The position numbers and the translations under genes were made by a program. From NCBI GenBank assembly GCA_000620205.1, contig JHVP01000021.1:1-48505 (forward strand): DNA of 48,505 nucleotides, written 5' to 3'. The notes beneath the pieces were generated by a model. It did no database searches. It was not told where the DNA came from and worked only from the letters and a program-made list of their open reading frames with translations. This DNA is from Geodermatophilaceae bacterium URHA0031 (GTDB taxonomy: Bacteria > Actinomycetota > Actinomycetes > Mycobacteriales > Geodermatophilaceae). Below, in pieces: positions 8,301-17,309 of the stretch. Numbering within the stretch: position 1 is the stretch's first letter; every line of letters begins with the position of its first letter.

Positions 8301-8622
8301 TCCCCGACCCTGCCCTCGGCAGGTGGACGTCGGCGCCTCCCGGACCCGGCGGTGTACCGGGCACGGGCCTGGGGACGACCCGGACGGGGCAGCGGCCGGG
8401 AGCGGGTATGCTCACCGGTGCGGTCCGTCTCCGACGGATCGACTTCGCGTGTCCTCTTCCCGCTGCTGCAGCGGGGCGGTCGCCACCTCGGTCCCTCCTC
8501 ATGGCGGGTTCGGTGGCGTGGCCGGACACCAGGGCGGCGCCCCACCGGGGCCGTCGCGACAACCGAGCAGCGCGGGCCCGGCCTCCGGTCGCCCGCGCAC
8601 GAGCACAGAAGGGCGGCGCCAC
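8301..8622 (+). promoter_or_regulatory. rpsB promoter and structured 5' leader
   Basis: This 322-nt stretch holds no gene. TATGCT at 8407-8412 (preceded by GGG) is a good -10 box with no clear -35, predicting a start near 8419 and a leader of about 200 nt. Two hairpins lie in the leader: TCCGTC/GACGGA (8424-8438) and CCCGCTG/CAGCGGG (8459-8475). Leaders of rpsB are autoregulated by S2 in several bacteria; whether that holds here cannot be told. AGAAGGG (8607-8613) is the rpsB ribosome-binding site. Confidence 0.5.
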
Positions 8623-9579
8623 GTGGCAGTCGTCAGCATGAAGAACCTGCTCGACAGCGGGGTCCACTTCGGGCACCAGACCCGTCGCTGGAACCCGAAG
8701 ATGAAGCGCTTCATCTTCACCGAGCGCAACGGCATCTACATCATCGACATCCAGCAGACGCTGGGTTACATCGACCAGGCCTATGAGTTCGTGAAGCAGA
8801 CCGTCGCCCACGGCGGCTCGATCATGTTCATCGGCACCAAGCGCCAGGCGCAGGAGGTCATCGCCGAGCAGGCGACCCGCGTCGGCATGCCCTACGTGAA
8901 CCAGCGCTGGCTGGGCGGCATGCTCACCAACTTCCAGACCGTCTACAAGCGACTGGAGCGCCTCAAGGAGCTCGAGGACCTCGAGCAGACCGGCGCGCTG
9001 GTCAGCCTCTCCAAGAAGGAGCAGCTGGTCCTCTCCCGCGAGAAGGCCAAGCTCGAGCGCTCCCTCGGCGGCATCCGCGACATGAAGAAGGTGCCGAGCG
9101 CCGTCTGGATCGTGGACACCAAGAAGGAGCACATCGCCGTCGGCGAGGCCCGCAAGCTGAACATCCCGGTGGTCGCGATCCTCGACACCAACTGCGACCC
9201 CGACGAGGTCGACTACAAGATCCCGGGCAACGACGACGCCATCCGCAGCACCGCGCTGCTCACCCGCGTGATCGCCGACGCGGTCGCCGAGGGCCTCATG
9301 GCCCGTTCGGCCGCGCAGGCGAACGCCGGTCGCTCCGAGGACGGCGCCGAGACCCCGGCCGTCGGCGGCGGCGAGCCGCTGGCCGACTGGGAGCGCGAGC
9401 TGCTCACCGGTGGCGACGCGGCCCCGGCCGTCGACGCCGCCGCGCCGGCCACGGCGACCGAGCTGCCCGAGACCCCGGCCGAGCCGCCGACGGTCACGGC
9501 CGCCGAGGTCGCCCCGGTCGAGGGCGTCCCGGCCACGGGCGACCAGGCCACCGGCACCCAGGGCGCCCAGAACGCCTGA
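8623..9579 (+). CDS. rpsB: 30S ribosomal protein S2
   Basis: A 318-residue S2. The core matches the family closely: [55 protein letters not shown] and [20 protein letters not shown]. The GTG start at 8623 is set by the AGAAGGG site 9 nt upstream and by the short N-terminus typical of S2. From about residue 232 a ~85-residue Ala/Pro/Glu-rich tail extends the protein beyond the ~240 residues of E. coli S2; such tails occur in actinobacteria. It forms the classic rpsB-tsf pair, with a stop-anchored palindrome between them. Confidence 0.97.
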   Translation: MAVVSMKNLLDSGVHFGHQTRRWNPKMKRFIFTERNGIYIIDIQQTLGYIDQAYEFVKQTVAHGGSIMFIGTKRQAQEVIAEQATRVGMPYVNQRWLGGMLTNFQTVYKRLERLKELEDLEQTGALVSLSKKEQLVLSREKAKLERSLGGIRDMKKVPSAVWIVDTKKEHIAVGEARKLNIPVVAILDTNCDPDEVDYKIPGNDDAIRSTALLTRVIADAVAEGLMARSAAQANAGRSEDGAETPAVGGGEPLADWERELLTGGDAAPAVDAAAPATATELPETPAEPPTVTAAEVAPVEGVPATGDQATGTQGAQNA

Positions 9580-9581
9580 CG

Positions 9582-9637
9582 AAGGACCCCGTCCTCCTCA
9601 CCCCTCGCAAGCTCGGGGCGAGCCTCTGGACGGGGCC
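9582..9637 (+). repeat. Stop-anchored nested palindrome, copy 1 (after rpsB)
   Basis: Starts AAGGACC two bases after the rpsB TGA. The outer stem is CCCCGTCC (9587-9594) with GGACGGGG (9628-9635). The inner stem is CTC-A-CCCC (9597-9604) with GGGG-C-GAG (9615-9622), closing the loop TCGCAAGCTC. The A.C mismatch in the inner stem is shared by all five copies. It lies between rpsB and tsf, which are usually co-transcribed, so it may attenuate rather than end transcription. Confidence 0.85.
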
Positions 9638-9694
9638 GATCAGCCAACTCGCGCGGTCCGCTGACCGCACCCGAACTCTTCGGAAGGAAGTGAC

Positions 9695-10510
9695 ATGCCC
9701 GCCTTCACCGCAGCCGACGTGAAGCGTCTCCGTGACGCCACCGGCGCCGGCATGATGGACTCCAAGAAGGCCCTCACCGAGGCCGATGGCGACTACGACA
9801 AGGCCATCGAGTTCCTCCGCGTCAAGGGCGCCAAGGACGTCGGCAAGCGCCTCGAGCGCTCCACGACCAACGGCGTCGTCGTCAGCCGCGACGGCGCGCT
9901 GCTCGAGCTCGACTGCGAGACCGACTTCGTCGCCAAGAACGCCGACTTCGTGAAGCTCGCCGAGCGCCTGCTCGACGTCGTCCTGGCCGAGAAGCCGGCC
10001 GACGTGGACGCGCTGCTGGCCGCCCAGGTCGACGGCCAGACGGTCGCCGCGCTGATCGAGAGCGAGTCGGCCCGCATCGGCGAGAAGCTGGTGCTGTCCC
10101 GCTTCGCCGTCTTCGAGGGCACCACAGCCGTCTACCTGCACAAGCGGGCGACGGACCTGCCCCCGGCCATCGGCGTCGCGGTCGAGTACTCCGGCGGGGA
10201 CGCCGACGCGGCCCGCTCGCTGGCGATGCACGTCGCCGCGGCCCGTCCGCGCTACCTGACCCGCGAGGAGGTCCCCGCCGAGGCGGTGGAGACCGAGCGC
10301 CGGGTCGCCGAGCAGACGGCGAAGGAGGAGGGCAAGCCCGAGCAGGCGATCAGCAGGATCGTCGACGGTCGGGTCAACGCCTTCTACAAGGACTTCGTCC
10401 TGCTGGAGCAGCCCTCGATCACCGAGCCCAAGCGCACCGTGCAGCAGGTCATCGGTGACGCCGGCCTGACCGTGGAGCGGTTCGTCCGCTTCGAGGTCGG
10501 CCAGGCCTGA
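9695..10510 (+). CDS. tsf: Elongation factor Ts
   Basis: A 271-residue nucleotide-exchange factor for EF-Tu. The N-terminal UBA-like domain ([23 protein letters not shown]) and the family signature [15 protein letters not shown] are plain, followed by two dimerisation-type subdomains with the usual actinobacterial length. The ATG at 9695 has a strong GGAAGGAAG site 4 nt before it. It follows rpsB at 115 nt and is followed by a second palindrome copy and then a 10-bp hairpin before pyrH. Confidence 0.97.
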   Translation: MPAFTAADVKRLRDATGAGMMDSKKALTEADGDYDKAIEFLRVKGAKDVGKRLERSTTNGVVVSRDGALLELDCETDFVAKNADFVKLAERLLDVVLAEKPADVDALLAAQVDGQTVAALIESESARIGEKLVLSRFAVFEGTTAVYLHKRATDLPPAIGVAVEYSGGDADAARSLAMHVAAARPRYLTREEVPAEAVETERRVAEQTAKEEGKPEQAISRIVDGRVNAFYKDFVLLEQPSITEPKRTVQQVIGDAGLTVERFVRFEVGQA

Positions 10511-10512
10511 AC

Positions 10513-10570
10513 AAGGACCCCTTCGCCCCCCACCCCTCGCACGCTCGGGGCGGGGCTCTGCGAAGGGGCC
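10513..10570 (+). repeat. Stop-anchored nested palindrome, copy 2 (after tsf)
   Basis: Starts AAGGACC two bases after the tsf TGA. The outer stem is CCCCTTCGC (10518-10526) with GCGAAGGGG (10560-10568), a perfect 9 bp. The inner stem is CCCC-A-CCCC (10528-10536) with GGGG-C-GGGG (10547-10555) around TCGCACGCTC. The tail reads GTTCCATCACG, like copy 4. Confidence 0.87.
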
Positions 10571-10581
10571 GTTCCATCACG

Positions 10582-10617
10582 ACCGGCCCCGTTCCCACTC
10601 GTGGGGGCGGGGCCGGT
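10582..10617 (+). terminator. Perfect hairpin between tsf and pyrH
   Basis: ACCGGCCCCG (10582-10591) pairs with CGGGGCCGGT (10608-10617), with a further inner CCCAC/GTGGG (10594-10598/10601-10605). It follows palindrome copy 2 by 11 nt, so two stable hairpins stand in tandem after tsf. A terminator or RNA-stabilising role is likely. Confidence 0.6.
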
Positions 10618-10679
10618 GGCCTGTCCGGCCGATGGGGCAGGATCCACCCACGACGACACCGAACCGAGGGACCCCCCAC

Positions 10680-11468
10680 GTGAGCGACACGACCGCCAAC
10701 AGCAACCCGGAGGGCCTGCTGTTCGCCCCGGCCGCCTCCGCCCCGACCGACGGCAACGGCTACCGCCGGGTGCTGCTCAAGCTCTCCGGTGAGGCGTTCG
10801 GCGGCGGCAGCGTCGGCGTCGACGGCGGCATCGTGCACCGCATCGCCGAGCAGCTGGCCGAGGTCGTCCACGGCGGCACCCAGGTCGCCGTCGTCGTCGG
10901 CGGTGGCAACTTCTTCCGGGGCGCCGAGCTGGCCGACGCCGGCATGGACCGCCGGCACGCCGACTACATGGGGATGCTGGGCACCGTCATGAACGCGCTG
11001 GCCCTGCAGGCCTTCTGCGAGCAGGTCGGCCTGGAGACCCGGGTGCAGACCGCGATCACCATGGGCCAGGTCGCCGAGCCCTACATCCCCCGCAAGGCCG
11101 TGCGGCACCTGGAGAAGGGCCGGCTGGTCATCTTCGGGGCCGGCGCCGGTATGCCGTACTTCTCCACCGACACCGTCGCCGCGCAGCGGGCGCTGGAGAT
11201 CGGCTGCCAGGTCCTGCTGATGGCCAAGAACGGGGTCGACGGCGTGTACGACGACGACCCGCGGACCAACCCCGACGCCACGCTCTACACCGACCTGGAC
11301 TACGCCACGGTCCTGGCCAAGCAGCTGAAGGTCGCCGACGCGACGGCGATCAGCCTGTGCATGGACAACAAGATGCCCATCGTGGTGTTCAACCTGCTGC
11401 AGGACGGCAACATCGCCCGGGCCGTCGCAGGTGAGAAGATCGGCACGTTGATCAGCCAGTCGGTCTGA
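10680..11468 (+). CDS. pyrH: UMP kinase
   Basis: A 262-residue amino-acid-kinase-fold enzyme that phosphorylates UMP to UDP with ATP; bacterial UMP kinases are hexameric and regulated by GTP/UTP. Visible motifs: [65 protein letters not shown] and [14 protein letters not shown]. The start is GTG 10680, with GAGGGA 8 nt upstream, and leaves a ~24-residue disordered N-terminus. pyrH between tsf and frr is the standard bacterial order. Confidence 0.96.
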   Translation: MSDTTANSNPEGLLFAPAASAPTDGNGYRRVLLKLSGEAFGGGSVGVDGGIVHRIAEQLAEVVHGGTQVAVVVGGGNFFRGAELADAGMDRRHADYMGMLGTVMNALALQAFCEQVGLETRVQTAITMGQVAEPYIPRKAVRHLEKGRLVIFGAGAGMPYFSTDTVAAQRALEIGCQVLLMAKNGVDGVYDDDPRTNPDATLYTDLDYATVLAKQLKVADATAISLCMDNKMPIVVFNLLQDGNIARAVAGEKIGTLISQSV

Positions 11469-11487
11469 CCCGACCGGCTGCGGGTAA

Positions 11488-11511
11488 GGACGAGGGTCGC
11501 CGGCCCCGTCC
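11488..11511 (+). terminator. Small hairpin after pyrH
   Basis: GGACGAGG (11488-11495) pairs with CCCCGTCC (11504-11511) with one A.C mismatch, 19 nt after the pyrH stop. It resembles an outer arm of the palindrome family in inverted order but lacks the inner stem, so it is not counted as a copy. frr probably remains co-transcribed. Confidence 0.35.
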
Positions 11512-11574
11512 GCGCCCGTAGCACCGAACACCCCACCGGCCAGCACGGCGGCACAGCCGCAGGAGGAGATGACC

Positions 11575-12132
11575 GTGATCGACGACACCCTGCTCGACGC
11601 CGAGGAGCGGATGGACAAGGCCCTGTCGGTCGCCCGCGAGGACCTCGGCTCCGTCCGCACCGGCCGTGCCGCCCCGTCGATGTTCAACAAGATCGTCGTC
11701 GACTACTACGGCGCCTACACCCCCATCCCGCAGATGGCCTCCATCACGATCCCCGAGGCCCGGATGGCGGTCATCAAGCCCTACGACGCCGGGCAGCTGC
11801 AGGCGATCGAGCGGGCGATCCGGGACTCCGACCTCGGGGTGAACCCGACCAACGACGGGTCGCTGATCCGGGTGGTCTTCCCCCAGCTCACCGAGGACCG
11901 GCGCCGTGACCTGGTGAAGGTCGCCCGGGCCAAGGGCGAGGACGCCAAGGTCGCCATCCGGAACATCCGGCGGCGGTCCAAGGAGGAGCTGGACCGCATC
12001 TCCAAGGACGGCGAGGCCGGCGAGGACGACGTGCGGCGCGCGGAGAAGGAGCTCGACGACCTCACCGCCGCCCACGTGGGCGCCATCGACGAGGCGATGA
12101 AGAACAAGGAGACCGAGCTCCTCGACGTCTGA
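11575..12132 (+). CDS. frr: Ribosome recycling factor
   Basis: Releases ribosomes from mRNA after termination together with EF-G. The 185 residues match the family's usual length when GTG 11575 is taken ([19 protein letters not shown]). The ATG two codons earlier (11569) is only 2 nt from the AGGAGG site (11561-11566), whereas 11575 has the ideal 8-nt spacing. The family motifs [34 protein letters not shown] and the C-terminal [18 protein letters not shown] helix are intact. Confidence 0.96.
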   Translation: MIDDTLLDAEERMDKALSVAREDLGSVRTGRAAPSMFNKIVVDYYGAYTPIPQMASITIPEARMAVIKPYDAGQLQAIERAIRDSDLGVNPTNDGSLIRVVFPQLTEDRRRDLVKVARAKGEDAKVAIRNIRRRSKEELDRISKDGEAGEDDVRRAEKELDDLTAAHVGAIDEAMKNKETELLDV

Positions 12133-12152
12133 CCCGACCCGGACCCCTCGGC

Positions 12153-13313
12153 ATGCCCCGCCGCCCGCACCGCACCGAGCCCGCCGGCCCGGCGCGTGAG
12201 CCTGCCCGCGGCCAGGCAGGGCTGTTCGACGCAAACGCCGACGCCGGTCCGGTGCTCCGCATCGGGCAGCCACCGGTGCCCCCCGTGCCGCCGCGCCCAC
12301 CTCTCCCGGCACCCCCGGTGCCGGGGCGGGTGGGGCAGCACCGACCGCCGCCGGTCCCGGGGCCGGAGACCGTCGGCCTGCAGCGGGAGGACGCACCCGC
12401 CGACGACCTGGCCGACCCGCCGTTGACCGCCGTCCCGGACGCCCTGGGTGCGGAGGCGACCGGCGTGGAACCCATCGACACCCCCAGCGGCGCGCCGCGG
12501 GCCACCGGCCGCGCCGGCCGCGACATGGCCTCGGCGATCGGCGTCGGGCTCGGGCTGGGCGCGGTCATCCTGGCTGCCCTGCTCATCTGGCGACCGGCCT
12601 TCCTGCTGGTCCTCACCGCCGCCGTGCTGATCAGCATCCTCGAGCTCACCGGTGCGCTGGAGCGCGGCGGTCACCGCCCGGCCCGGACGCCGGTGCTGCT
12701 CGGCGCGGTTGCGATGATCGCGCTCGCCTGGACCCGCGGGCCCTCGGGACTGGTGATCGCCTTCCTGCTCACCGCCTTCGCCGCCCTGCTGTGGCGGCTC
12801 GGCGAGGGCCCGGTCGGCTACCTGCGGGACGCCTCGGCCGCGGTCTTCGTGGCGCTGTACGTCCCGCTGCTCGCCGGCTTCGCGGTGCTGCTGCTCGTCC
12901 CGGACGACGGTGTCGCCCGGGTGCTCGCCTTCATCGCCACGGTCGTGTGCAGCGACGTCGGCGGGTTCGCGGCCGGGGTGCTGTTCGGCAAGCACCCGAT
13001 GGCGCCGTCGATCAGCCCGAAGAAGTCCTGGGAGGGGCTGGCCGGCTCGATCACCGCCTGCGTGCTGATCGGGACGCTGCTGGCCACGCTGACCTTCCAC
13101 GCCGCGTGGTGGGGCGGCGCCCTGTACGGCGTCGCGATCGCGCTGACGGCGACGCTGGGCGACCTGGGCGAGTCCCTGATCAAGCGCGACCTGGGGATCA
13201 AGGACATGGGCAACCTGCTGCCCGGCCACGGCGGCCTGATGGACCGGATGGACTCGCTGCTCCCGTCCGCGGTCGTCGCCTACCTCGTGCTCTCCCTCGT
13301 CGCCCCCACCTGA
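12153..13313 (+). CDS. cdsA: Phosphatidate cytidylyltransferase (CDP-diacylglycerol synthase)
   Basis: A 386-residue polytopic membrane enzyme making CDP-diacylglycerol from phosphatidate and CTP, the entry to phospholipid synthesis. The complete signature is present around residues 340-366: SLIKRDLGIKDMGN, then PGHGGLMDRMDSLLPS. About eight transmembrane helices start near residue 128. The first ~125 residues are a Pro-rich cytosolic extension not needed for the fold. It lies 20 nt after frr and the two are coupled, as in mycobacteria. Palindrome copy 3 follows its stop. Confidence 0.95.
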   Translation: MPRRPHRTEPAGPAREPARGQAGLFDANADAGPVLRIGQPPVPPVPPRPPLPAPPVPGRVGQHRPPPVPGPETVGLQREDAPADDLADPPLTAVPDALGAEATGVEPIDTPSGAPRATGRAGRDMASAIGVGLGLGAVILAALLIWRPAFLLVLTAAVLISILELTGALERGGHRPARTPVLLGAVAMIALAWTRGPSGLVIAFLLTAFAALLWRLGEGPVGYLRDASAAVFVALYVPLLAGFAVLLLVPDDGVARVLAFIATVVCSDVGGFAAGVLFGKHPMAPSISPKKSWEGLAGSITACVLIGTLLATLTFHAAWWGGALYGVAIALTATLGDLGESLIKRDLGIKDMGNLLPGHGGLMDRMDSLLPSAVVAYLVLSLVAPT

Positions 13314-13315
13314 GG

Positions 13316-13372
13316 GAGGACCCTTCTGCCCCCACCGCTCGCGAGCTCGCGGCGGGCCCCTGCAGCGGGGCC
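13316..13372. repeat. Stop-anchored nested palindrome, copy 3 (between cdsA and DUF952 gene)
   Basis: Starts GAGGACC two bases after the cdsA TGA. The outer stem is CCCTTCTGC (13321-13329) with GCAGCGGGG (13362-13370), with one mismatch and one G.T. The inner stem is CCC-A-CCGC (13331-13338) with GCGG-C-GGG (13349-13356) around TCGCGAGCTC. It stands between convergent genes: a TGA at 13380-13378 on the minus strand lies the same short distance from its other end. Confidence 0.8.
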
Positions 13373-13377
13373 GTCCG

Positions 13378-13736
13378 TCACGGCGGGCGGGGAGCTCCAG
13401 CGGCGTCCCGGGCAGCCAGGGGACGACGGCGACCACCGCGGCGGTCGGCAGCGGGCCGTACAGGTGCGGGAACCGCATGCCCTCCGGATCACCCGGGACC
13501 CCCGGCTCGAACCGCACCGGGGCGGACAGCAGGGCCGGGTCGACCACCAGCACGACGACGTCGCGCCGACCGGGGAAAAGCCGCTGCGCGGGCAGGTGCA
13601 CCTGCGCCGGCGTCGACAGGTGCACGAACCCCACCTCGGCCAGCGACGGCGGCGTCACCGCGCCGTTCTCCAGCGCCGCCTGCCACTCCGCCGACGACGT
13701 CAGGTGCACCAGCGGTCCGCTCGTCCGGTCCTCCAC
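13378..13736 (-). pseudogene. DUF952 family protein gene, frame disrupted near the 3' end
   Basis: The minus strand reads a convincing DUF952 protein from GTG 13736: PLVHLTSSAEWQAALENG, LAEVGFVHLSTPAQVHLPA, VVVLVVDPALLSAPVRFE, GMRFPHLYGPLPTAAVVAV. Past the domain (PWLPGTPLELP) this frame has no stop and runs on for hundreds of codons antisense to cdsA. A TGA at 13380-13378, just beside palindrome copy 3, would end the protein at the normal length of ~118 residues but is out of frame by one base. One missing base, for example in the C4 run just before it, would explain this. It may be a recent frameshift or a sequence error. Function of the family is unknown. Confidence 0.6.
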
Positions 13737-13782
13737 CTGTCCCACCCAACCGCATCGCCCGGCGTGACAGCATGCGCAGGCG

Positions 13783-14490
13783 ATGACCACGACCGACGCG
13801 GAGCCCGGCCCCACCGAGTGGGGCGGCTCCGTCGGCGTCGGCCCCTGGGCCGGTCCCTGGCCGGAGGACCCGCGGTACGACCGGCAGCTGCTCGCCGCCG
13901 GTGACCGGCGCAACGTCGTCGACCGGTACCGCTACTGGACCCTCGAGGCCATCGTCGCGGACCTGGACAGCCGCCGGCACCCCTTCCACGTGGCGATCGA
14001 GAACTTCGCGCACGACCTGAACATCGGCACCGTCGTGCGGACGGCCAACGCCTTCCTCGCCGCTGAGGTGCACGTCGTCGGCCGGCGCCGGTGGAACCGG
14101 CGCGGGGCGATGGTCACCGACCGCTACCAGCACCTGCGCCACCACCCCGACGTCGCCGGGCTGCTGGTCACCGCTGCCGACGAGGGCCTCGTCGTCGTGG
14201 CCGTGGACAACGGCCCGGACGCGGTCCCGCTGGAGACGGTGGAGCTCCCCCGGCGCTCGCTGCTGCTCTTCGGCCAGGAGGGGCCGGGGCTCTCCCCGGC
14301 AGCACGGGAGGGGGCGGCCATGACGGTGTCCATCGCGCAGTTCGGTTCGACGCGGTCGTTGAACGCCGGGGTCGCCGCCGGGATCGCCATGCACGTCTGG
14401 GTGCAGCAGCACGCCGACCTCACGGGGCCGGTGCGCCCGCCCGTCGCCGATGGGACGGATGTGGCTCCGGAGAGCCCCAGCGGGGTGTGA
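13783..14490 (+). CDS. TrmH/SpoU-family RNA 2'-O-methyltransferase
   Basis: A 235-residue SPOUT methyltransferase. The three SPOUT motifs are clear: NFAHDLNIGTVVRTANAF, LLLFGQEGPGLS, and SIAQFGSTRSLNAGVAAGIA, which form the trefoil knot that binds S-adenosylmethionine. A ~45-residue N-terminal extension is rich in Gly/Trp/Pro. The target (tRNA or rRNA) cannot be told from sequence. Start is ATG 13783; it is divergent from the DUF952 gene. A SpoU-type gene near cdsA and rlmN is common in actinobacteria. Confidence 0.9.
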   Translation: MTTTDAEPGPTEWGGSVGVGPWAGPWPEDPRYDRQLLAAGDRRNVVDRYRYWTLEAIVADLDSRRHPFHVAIENFAHDLNIGTVVRTANAFLAAEVHVVGRRRWNRRGAMVTDRYQHLRHHPDVAGLLVTAADEGLVVVAVDNGPDAVPLETVELPRRSLLLFGQEGPGLSPAAREGAAMTVSIAQFGSTRSLNAGVAAGIAMHVWVQQHADLTGPVRPPVADGTDVAPESPSGV

Positions 14491-14616
14491 CCGGCTGATC
14501 ACGCCGCGCCTGCCCGGACCGGGCCGATGCGTCCGGCAGCATGGCTGACCGGGCGCGCTCTCCCCGGCTCGACCACGACGCGTGGTCGGCGGGAGGGCGC
14601 CGGGGAGGAGCGGGCT

Positions 14617-16038
14617 GTGGCTGCGGAGCGACCGGACGAGGACAGCACCGGGTCGCCGCAGGAGGCCGCGTCCTCGGGGGGCCCCACCGACCCGTTCCTC
14701 ACCCAGCCGATGCCCGACGAGCCCTGGGACGAGGCCTGGCTGCCGCAGTGGGCCGATGCCGAGCTGGCGGCTGGCCGCCCGCCGCGCCTCGACCCCCACG
14801 CCCCCACCGAGGGCCCGCCGTCGCCCTCCGCCCGGCCCCTGCCGACCCGGATCGAGGCCGCTCTCGCCGAGCTGCGCGAGGAGGAGCTGGCCGCCCAGCG
14901 CGCGGCTGACGCGCAGGCGGCAGCGCAGCTGGCCGGCTGGGAGGAGGCCATCCGCGCCGGAGAAGCGCTCGCCCAGCGCGCTGCGTCCGCGCCGCCCGAG
15001 CCGCCACCCGTCGAACCGGCCCCCCGCGAGGAGCCGCCCGTCGAGCCGCTGCCTGCGGACGCCGTCGACGTCGACGCCGCGGCGGCCGTCGCTCCGTCGA
15101 CGTACGACGTCGCTCCGCCGACGTACGACGTCCCCGTCGTCCGTGCGGCGCCGCCCCGCGGGCGGCTCCGCAGCCGGCTGCTGCTGCCGTTGGCCGTGCT
15201 GCTCGTCGCGGCGCTGCTGGCGGGCTTCGCCTTCACGACCGCCTCGTCGGGCGACGGAGCCGAGGTCGCGGCGTCCGAGCGCCAGGCCGCCACCGCCGCA
15301 CCGACGACCCCGGCGGTCCCCGCCGCGCCGCGGAGCTCAGCGCAGCCGGCCGCCCCGTCGGTGGTGTCGCCACCCGCCGACGTGCCTGCCCCCACCGCGG
15401 AGCCGACGGGGACCACTGCTCCGGGAACGCCGACCGCCCCCGCCGAGCCCACGCGGGTGACCCCCCGACCGGCAGCCCCCGCGGTGCTGCCGGCAACGGC
15501 GTCACCGCGGACGAAGCGGCAGTCCTCGCCGGTCCCAGCCGCGGGCGCTCCCGCAGCCGCCACCCGGGTCGGTCTGAGCGCGGCCAGCCCCAGCACCGCA
15601 GCGCCGGATCCGAGCGCGGTGCAGCCGCCAGCGGCCGTCCCCGGGCCCACCGAGGACGGCCAGACCGACGACGACCCTGCCGACGACGCCCCGGGCGGTG
15701 GCACCCCCGCAGGCCCGGGCGAGGACCCGGCGTGTCCTGTGCCCGCCGGGACCACCGGCGGCCTCTCCGGAGCGGATCCCGCCGGCGACCCCGGCTACGT
15801 CACGGACGAGACACCGGTCCTTGAGGCAGCGGCCTGTGACCCCGTGGCCCCCGCAGCCGGCGACCAGGCCGACGCGGACGGCGACCCCAGCCCCGTCCCT
15901 GCGTCCGACCCCACGACAGGTGCCGATCCCGGCGTGGTGATCGACACGGGGGCCGGCGCTGGTGAGGTTCGGAGCGAGGACGTCCCCGCGACGGCGACGG
16001 AGGCCCCGGCGCAGACGCCGACCTCTCCGGTGGGCTGA
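14617..16038 (+). CDS. Unknown Pro/Ala-rich single-pass membrane protein
   Basis: A 473-residue protein I do not recognise. Start GTG 14617 is set by GGGGAGGAG at 14602-14610, 6 nt upstream; the frame is open further up without a better site. The first ~185 residues are acidic with a helical, Ala/Glu-rich stretch ([20 protein letters not shown]) and a short [12 protein letters not shown] repeat. One transmembrane helix lies at about residues 188-210 ([19 protein letters not shown]), preceded by basic residues (PPRGRLRSR), so the long Pro/Ala/Thr-rich C-terminal part is predicted outside the cell. That part holds four cysteines in two clusters, [10 protein letters not shown] and AAACDPVA among them. 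No catalytic motif is visible. Confidence 0.7.
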   Translation: MAAERPDEDSTGSPQEAASSGGPTDPFLTQPMPDEPWDEAWLPQWADAELAAGRPPRLDPHAPTEGPPSPSARPLPTRIEAALAELREEELAAQRAADAQAAAQLAGWEEAIRAGEALAQRAASAPPEPPPVEPAPREEPPVEPLPADAVDVDAAAAVAPSTYDVAPPTYDVPVVRAAPPRGRLRSRLLLPLAVLLVAALLAGFAFTTASSGDGAEVAASERQAATAAPTTPAVPAAPRSSAQPAAPSVVSPPADVPAPTAEPTGTTAPGTPTAPAEPTRVTPRPAAPAVLPATASPRTKRQSSPVPAAGAPAAATRVGLSAASPSTAAPDPSAVQPPAAVPGPTEDGQTDDDPADDAPGGGTPAGPGEDPACPVPAGTTGGLSGADPAGDPGYVTDETPVLEAAACDPVAPAAGDQADADGDPSPVPASDPTTGADPGVVIDTGAGAGEVRSEDVPATATEAPAQTPTSPVG

Positions 16039-16103
16039 CCCTCCGGGTGGCGGGAGCCACGTCACCCCGAGCGATCCCACCTCCGGCCGCCAGGAGTGGG
16101 ACC

Positions 16104-17309
16104 ATGGACGACGCCATGACTGCCCTGCCCCTCGTCTTCGACGCCCCGCGCCGCACCAAGCCGCCCCGCCACCTCGCCGACCTGACCCGGGACGAGGCGC
16201 GGGCGGCAGTCACCGAGCTCGGCCAGCCGGCGTTCCGCGCCGACCAGCTCGCCCGGCACTTCTACGCCGGGGTCACCGACCCGGCGCAGATGACCGACGT
16301 GCCGGCCGCCGCCCGGGAGGACCTCGCGGCCGCGTTGCTGCCCGGGCTGCTGACCCCGGTGCGACACCAGTCCGCCGACGGGGGTCGCACCCGCAAGACG
16401 CTGTGGCGGCTGCACGACGGCGCGCTGGTCGAGAGCGTGCTGATGCGCTACCCCGAGCGCGCCACCGTCTGCATCTCCAGCCAGGCCGGCTGCGGCATGG
16501 CCTGCCCGTTCTGCGCGACCGGGCAGAGCGGGCTGACCCGCAACCTCTCGGCCGCCGAGATCATCGGCCAGGCGGTCGCGGCCGCCGCGGCGATGGCGAA
16601 CGGCGAGATCCCGGGCGGACCGGGCCGGCTGTCCAACGTCGTCTTCATGGGCATGGGGGAGCCGCTGGCGAACTACGCCCGGGTGCGCAAGACGCTGGAC
16701 GCCCTGCTCACCCCCGCCCCGCACGGGCTGGGCCTGGCGCAGCGCTCGGTGACCGTCTCGACCGTCGGGCTGGTCCCGGCGATCCGCAAGCTCACCGAGG
16801 AGGGGCTCAACGTCACCCTCGCGGTGAGCCTGCACGCCCCCGACGACGAGCTGCGCGACACCCTGGTGCCGATCAACACCCGCTGGAACGTCGGCGAGGT
16901 GCTCGAGGCGGCCGACGGCTACGCCCGCCGGACCGGCCGACGCTACTCCATCGAGTACGCGCTGATCCGCGACGTCAACGACCAGCCGTTCCGCGCCGAC
17001 CTGCTGGGCAGGCTGCTGGCGAAGCGGCTCGCCCACGTCAACCTGATCCCGCTCAACCCGACACCGGGCAGCCAGTGGGACGCCAGCCCGCTGCCCGCGC
17101 AGCGCGAGTTCGTCGCCCGGCTGCGGGCGGCCGGGGTGCCGACGACCGTCCGCGACACCCGCGGCTCGGACATCGACGGTGCCTGCGGGCAGCTGGCGGC
17201 CGCCGACCAGGTGGACGGCGTGCCCAGCGTCGCCGTCCCGGTGCCCGCCGTCGAGGAGGGCCCGGTCGAGGAGGGTGTGCCCCTCGGGGCCGAGTCGGAC
17301 CAGGGATGA
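16104..17309 (+). CDS. rlmN: Dual-specificity 23S rRNA/tRNA adenine C2-methyltransferase RlmN
   Basis: A 401-residue radical-SAM enzyme methylating C2 of A2503 in 23S rRNA (and A37 of some tRNAs in E. coli). The 4Fe-4S motif CGMACPFC has its cysteines at 130, 134 and 137; the conserved [31 protein letters not shown] and the C-terminal DIDGACGQL (second catalytic Cys) are present. Start ATG 16104 has AGGAG 7 nt upstream. The ~25 residues after DGACGQLAA are a nonconserved acidic tail. It overlaps the next gene by 4 bp (ATGA). Confidence 0.96.
   Translation: MDDAMTALPLVFDAPRRTKPPRHLADLTRDEARAAVTELGQPAFRADQLARHFYAGVTDPAQMTDVPAAAREDLAAALLPGLLTPVRHQSADGGRTRKTLWRLHDGALVESVLMRYPERATVCISSQAGCGMACPFCATGQSGLTRNLSAAEIIGQAVAAAAAMANGEIPGGPGRLSNVVFMGMGEPLANYARVRKTLDALLTPAPHGLGLAQRSVTVSTVGLVPAIRKLTEEGLNVTLAVSLHAPDDELRDTLVPINTRWNVGEVLEAADGYARRTGRRYSIEYALIRDVNDQPFRADLLGRLLAKRLAHVNLIPLNPTPGSQWDASPLPAQREFVARLRAAGVPTTVRDTRGSDIDGACGQLAAADQVDGVPSVAVPVPAVEEGPVEEGVPLGAESDQG

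Noticed and set aside
9582..9637. Reading the palindromes as insertion-sequence ends or attachment sites
   Set aside because: No transposase or integrase lies beside them, no target-site duplication is seen, and copies diverge by compensatory changes.
11488..11511. Possible sixth palindrome copy after pyrH
   Set aside because: Has one arm pair only, in inverted order, starts 19 nt after the stop and lacks the inner stem and its A.C mismatch.
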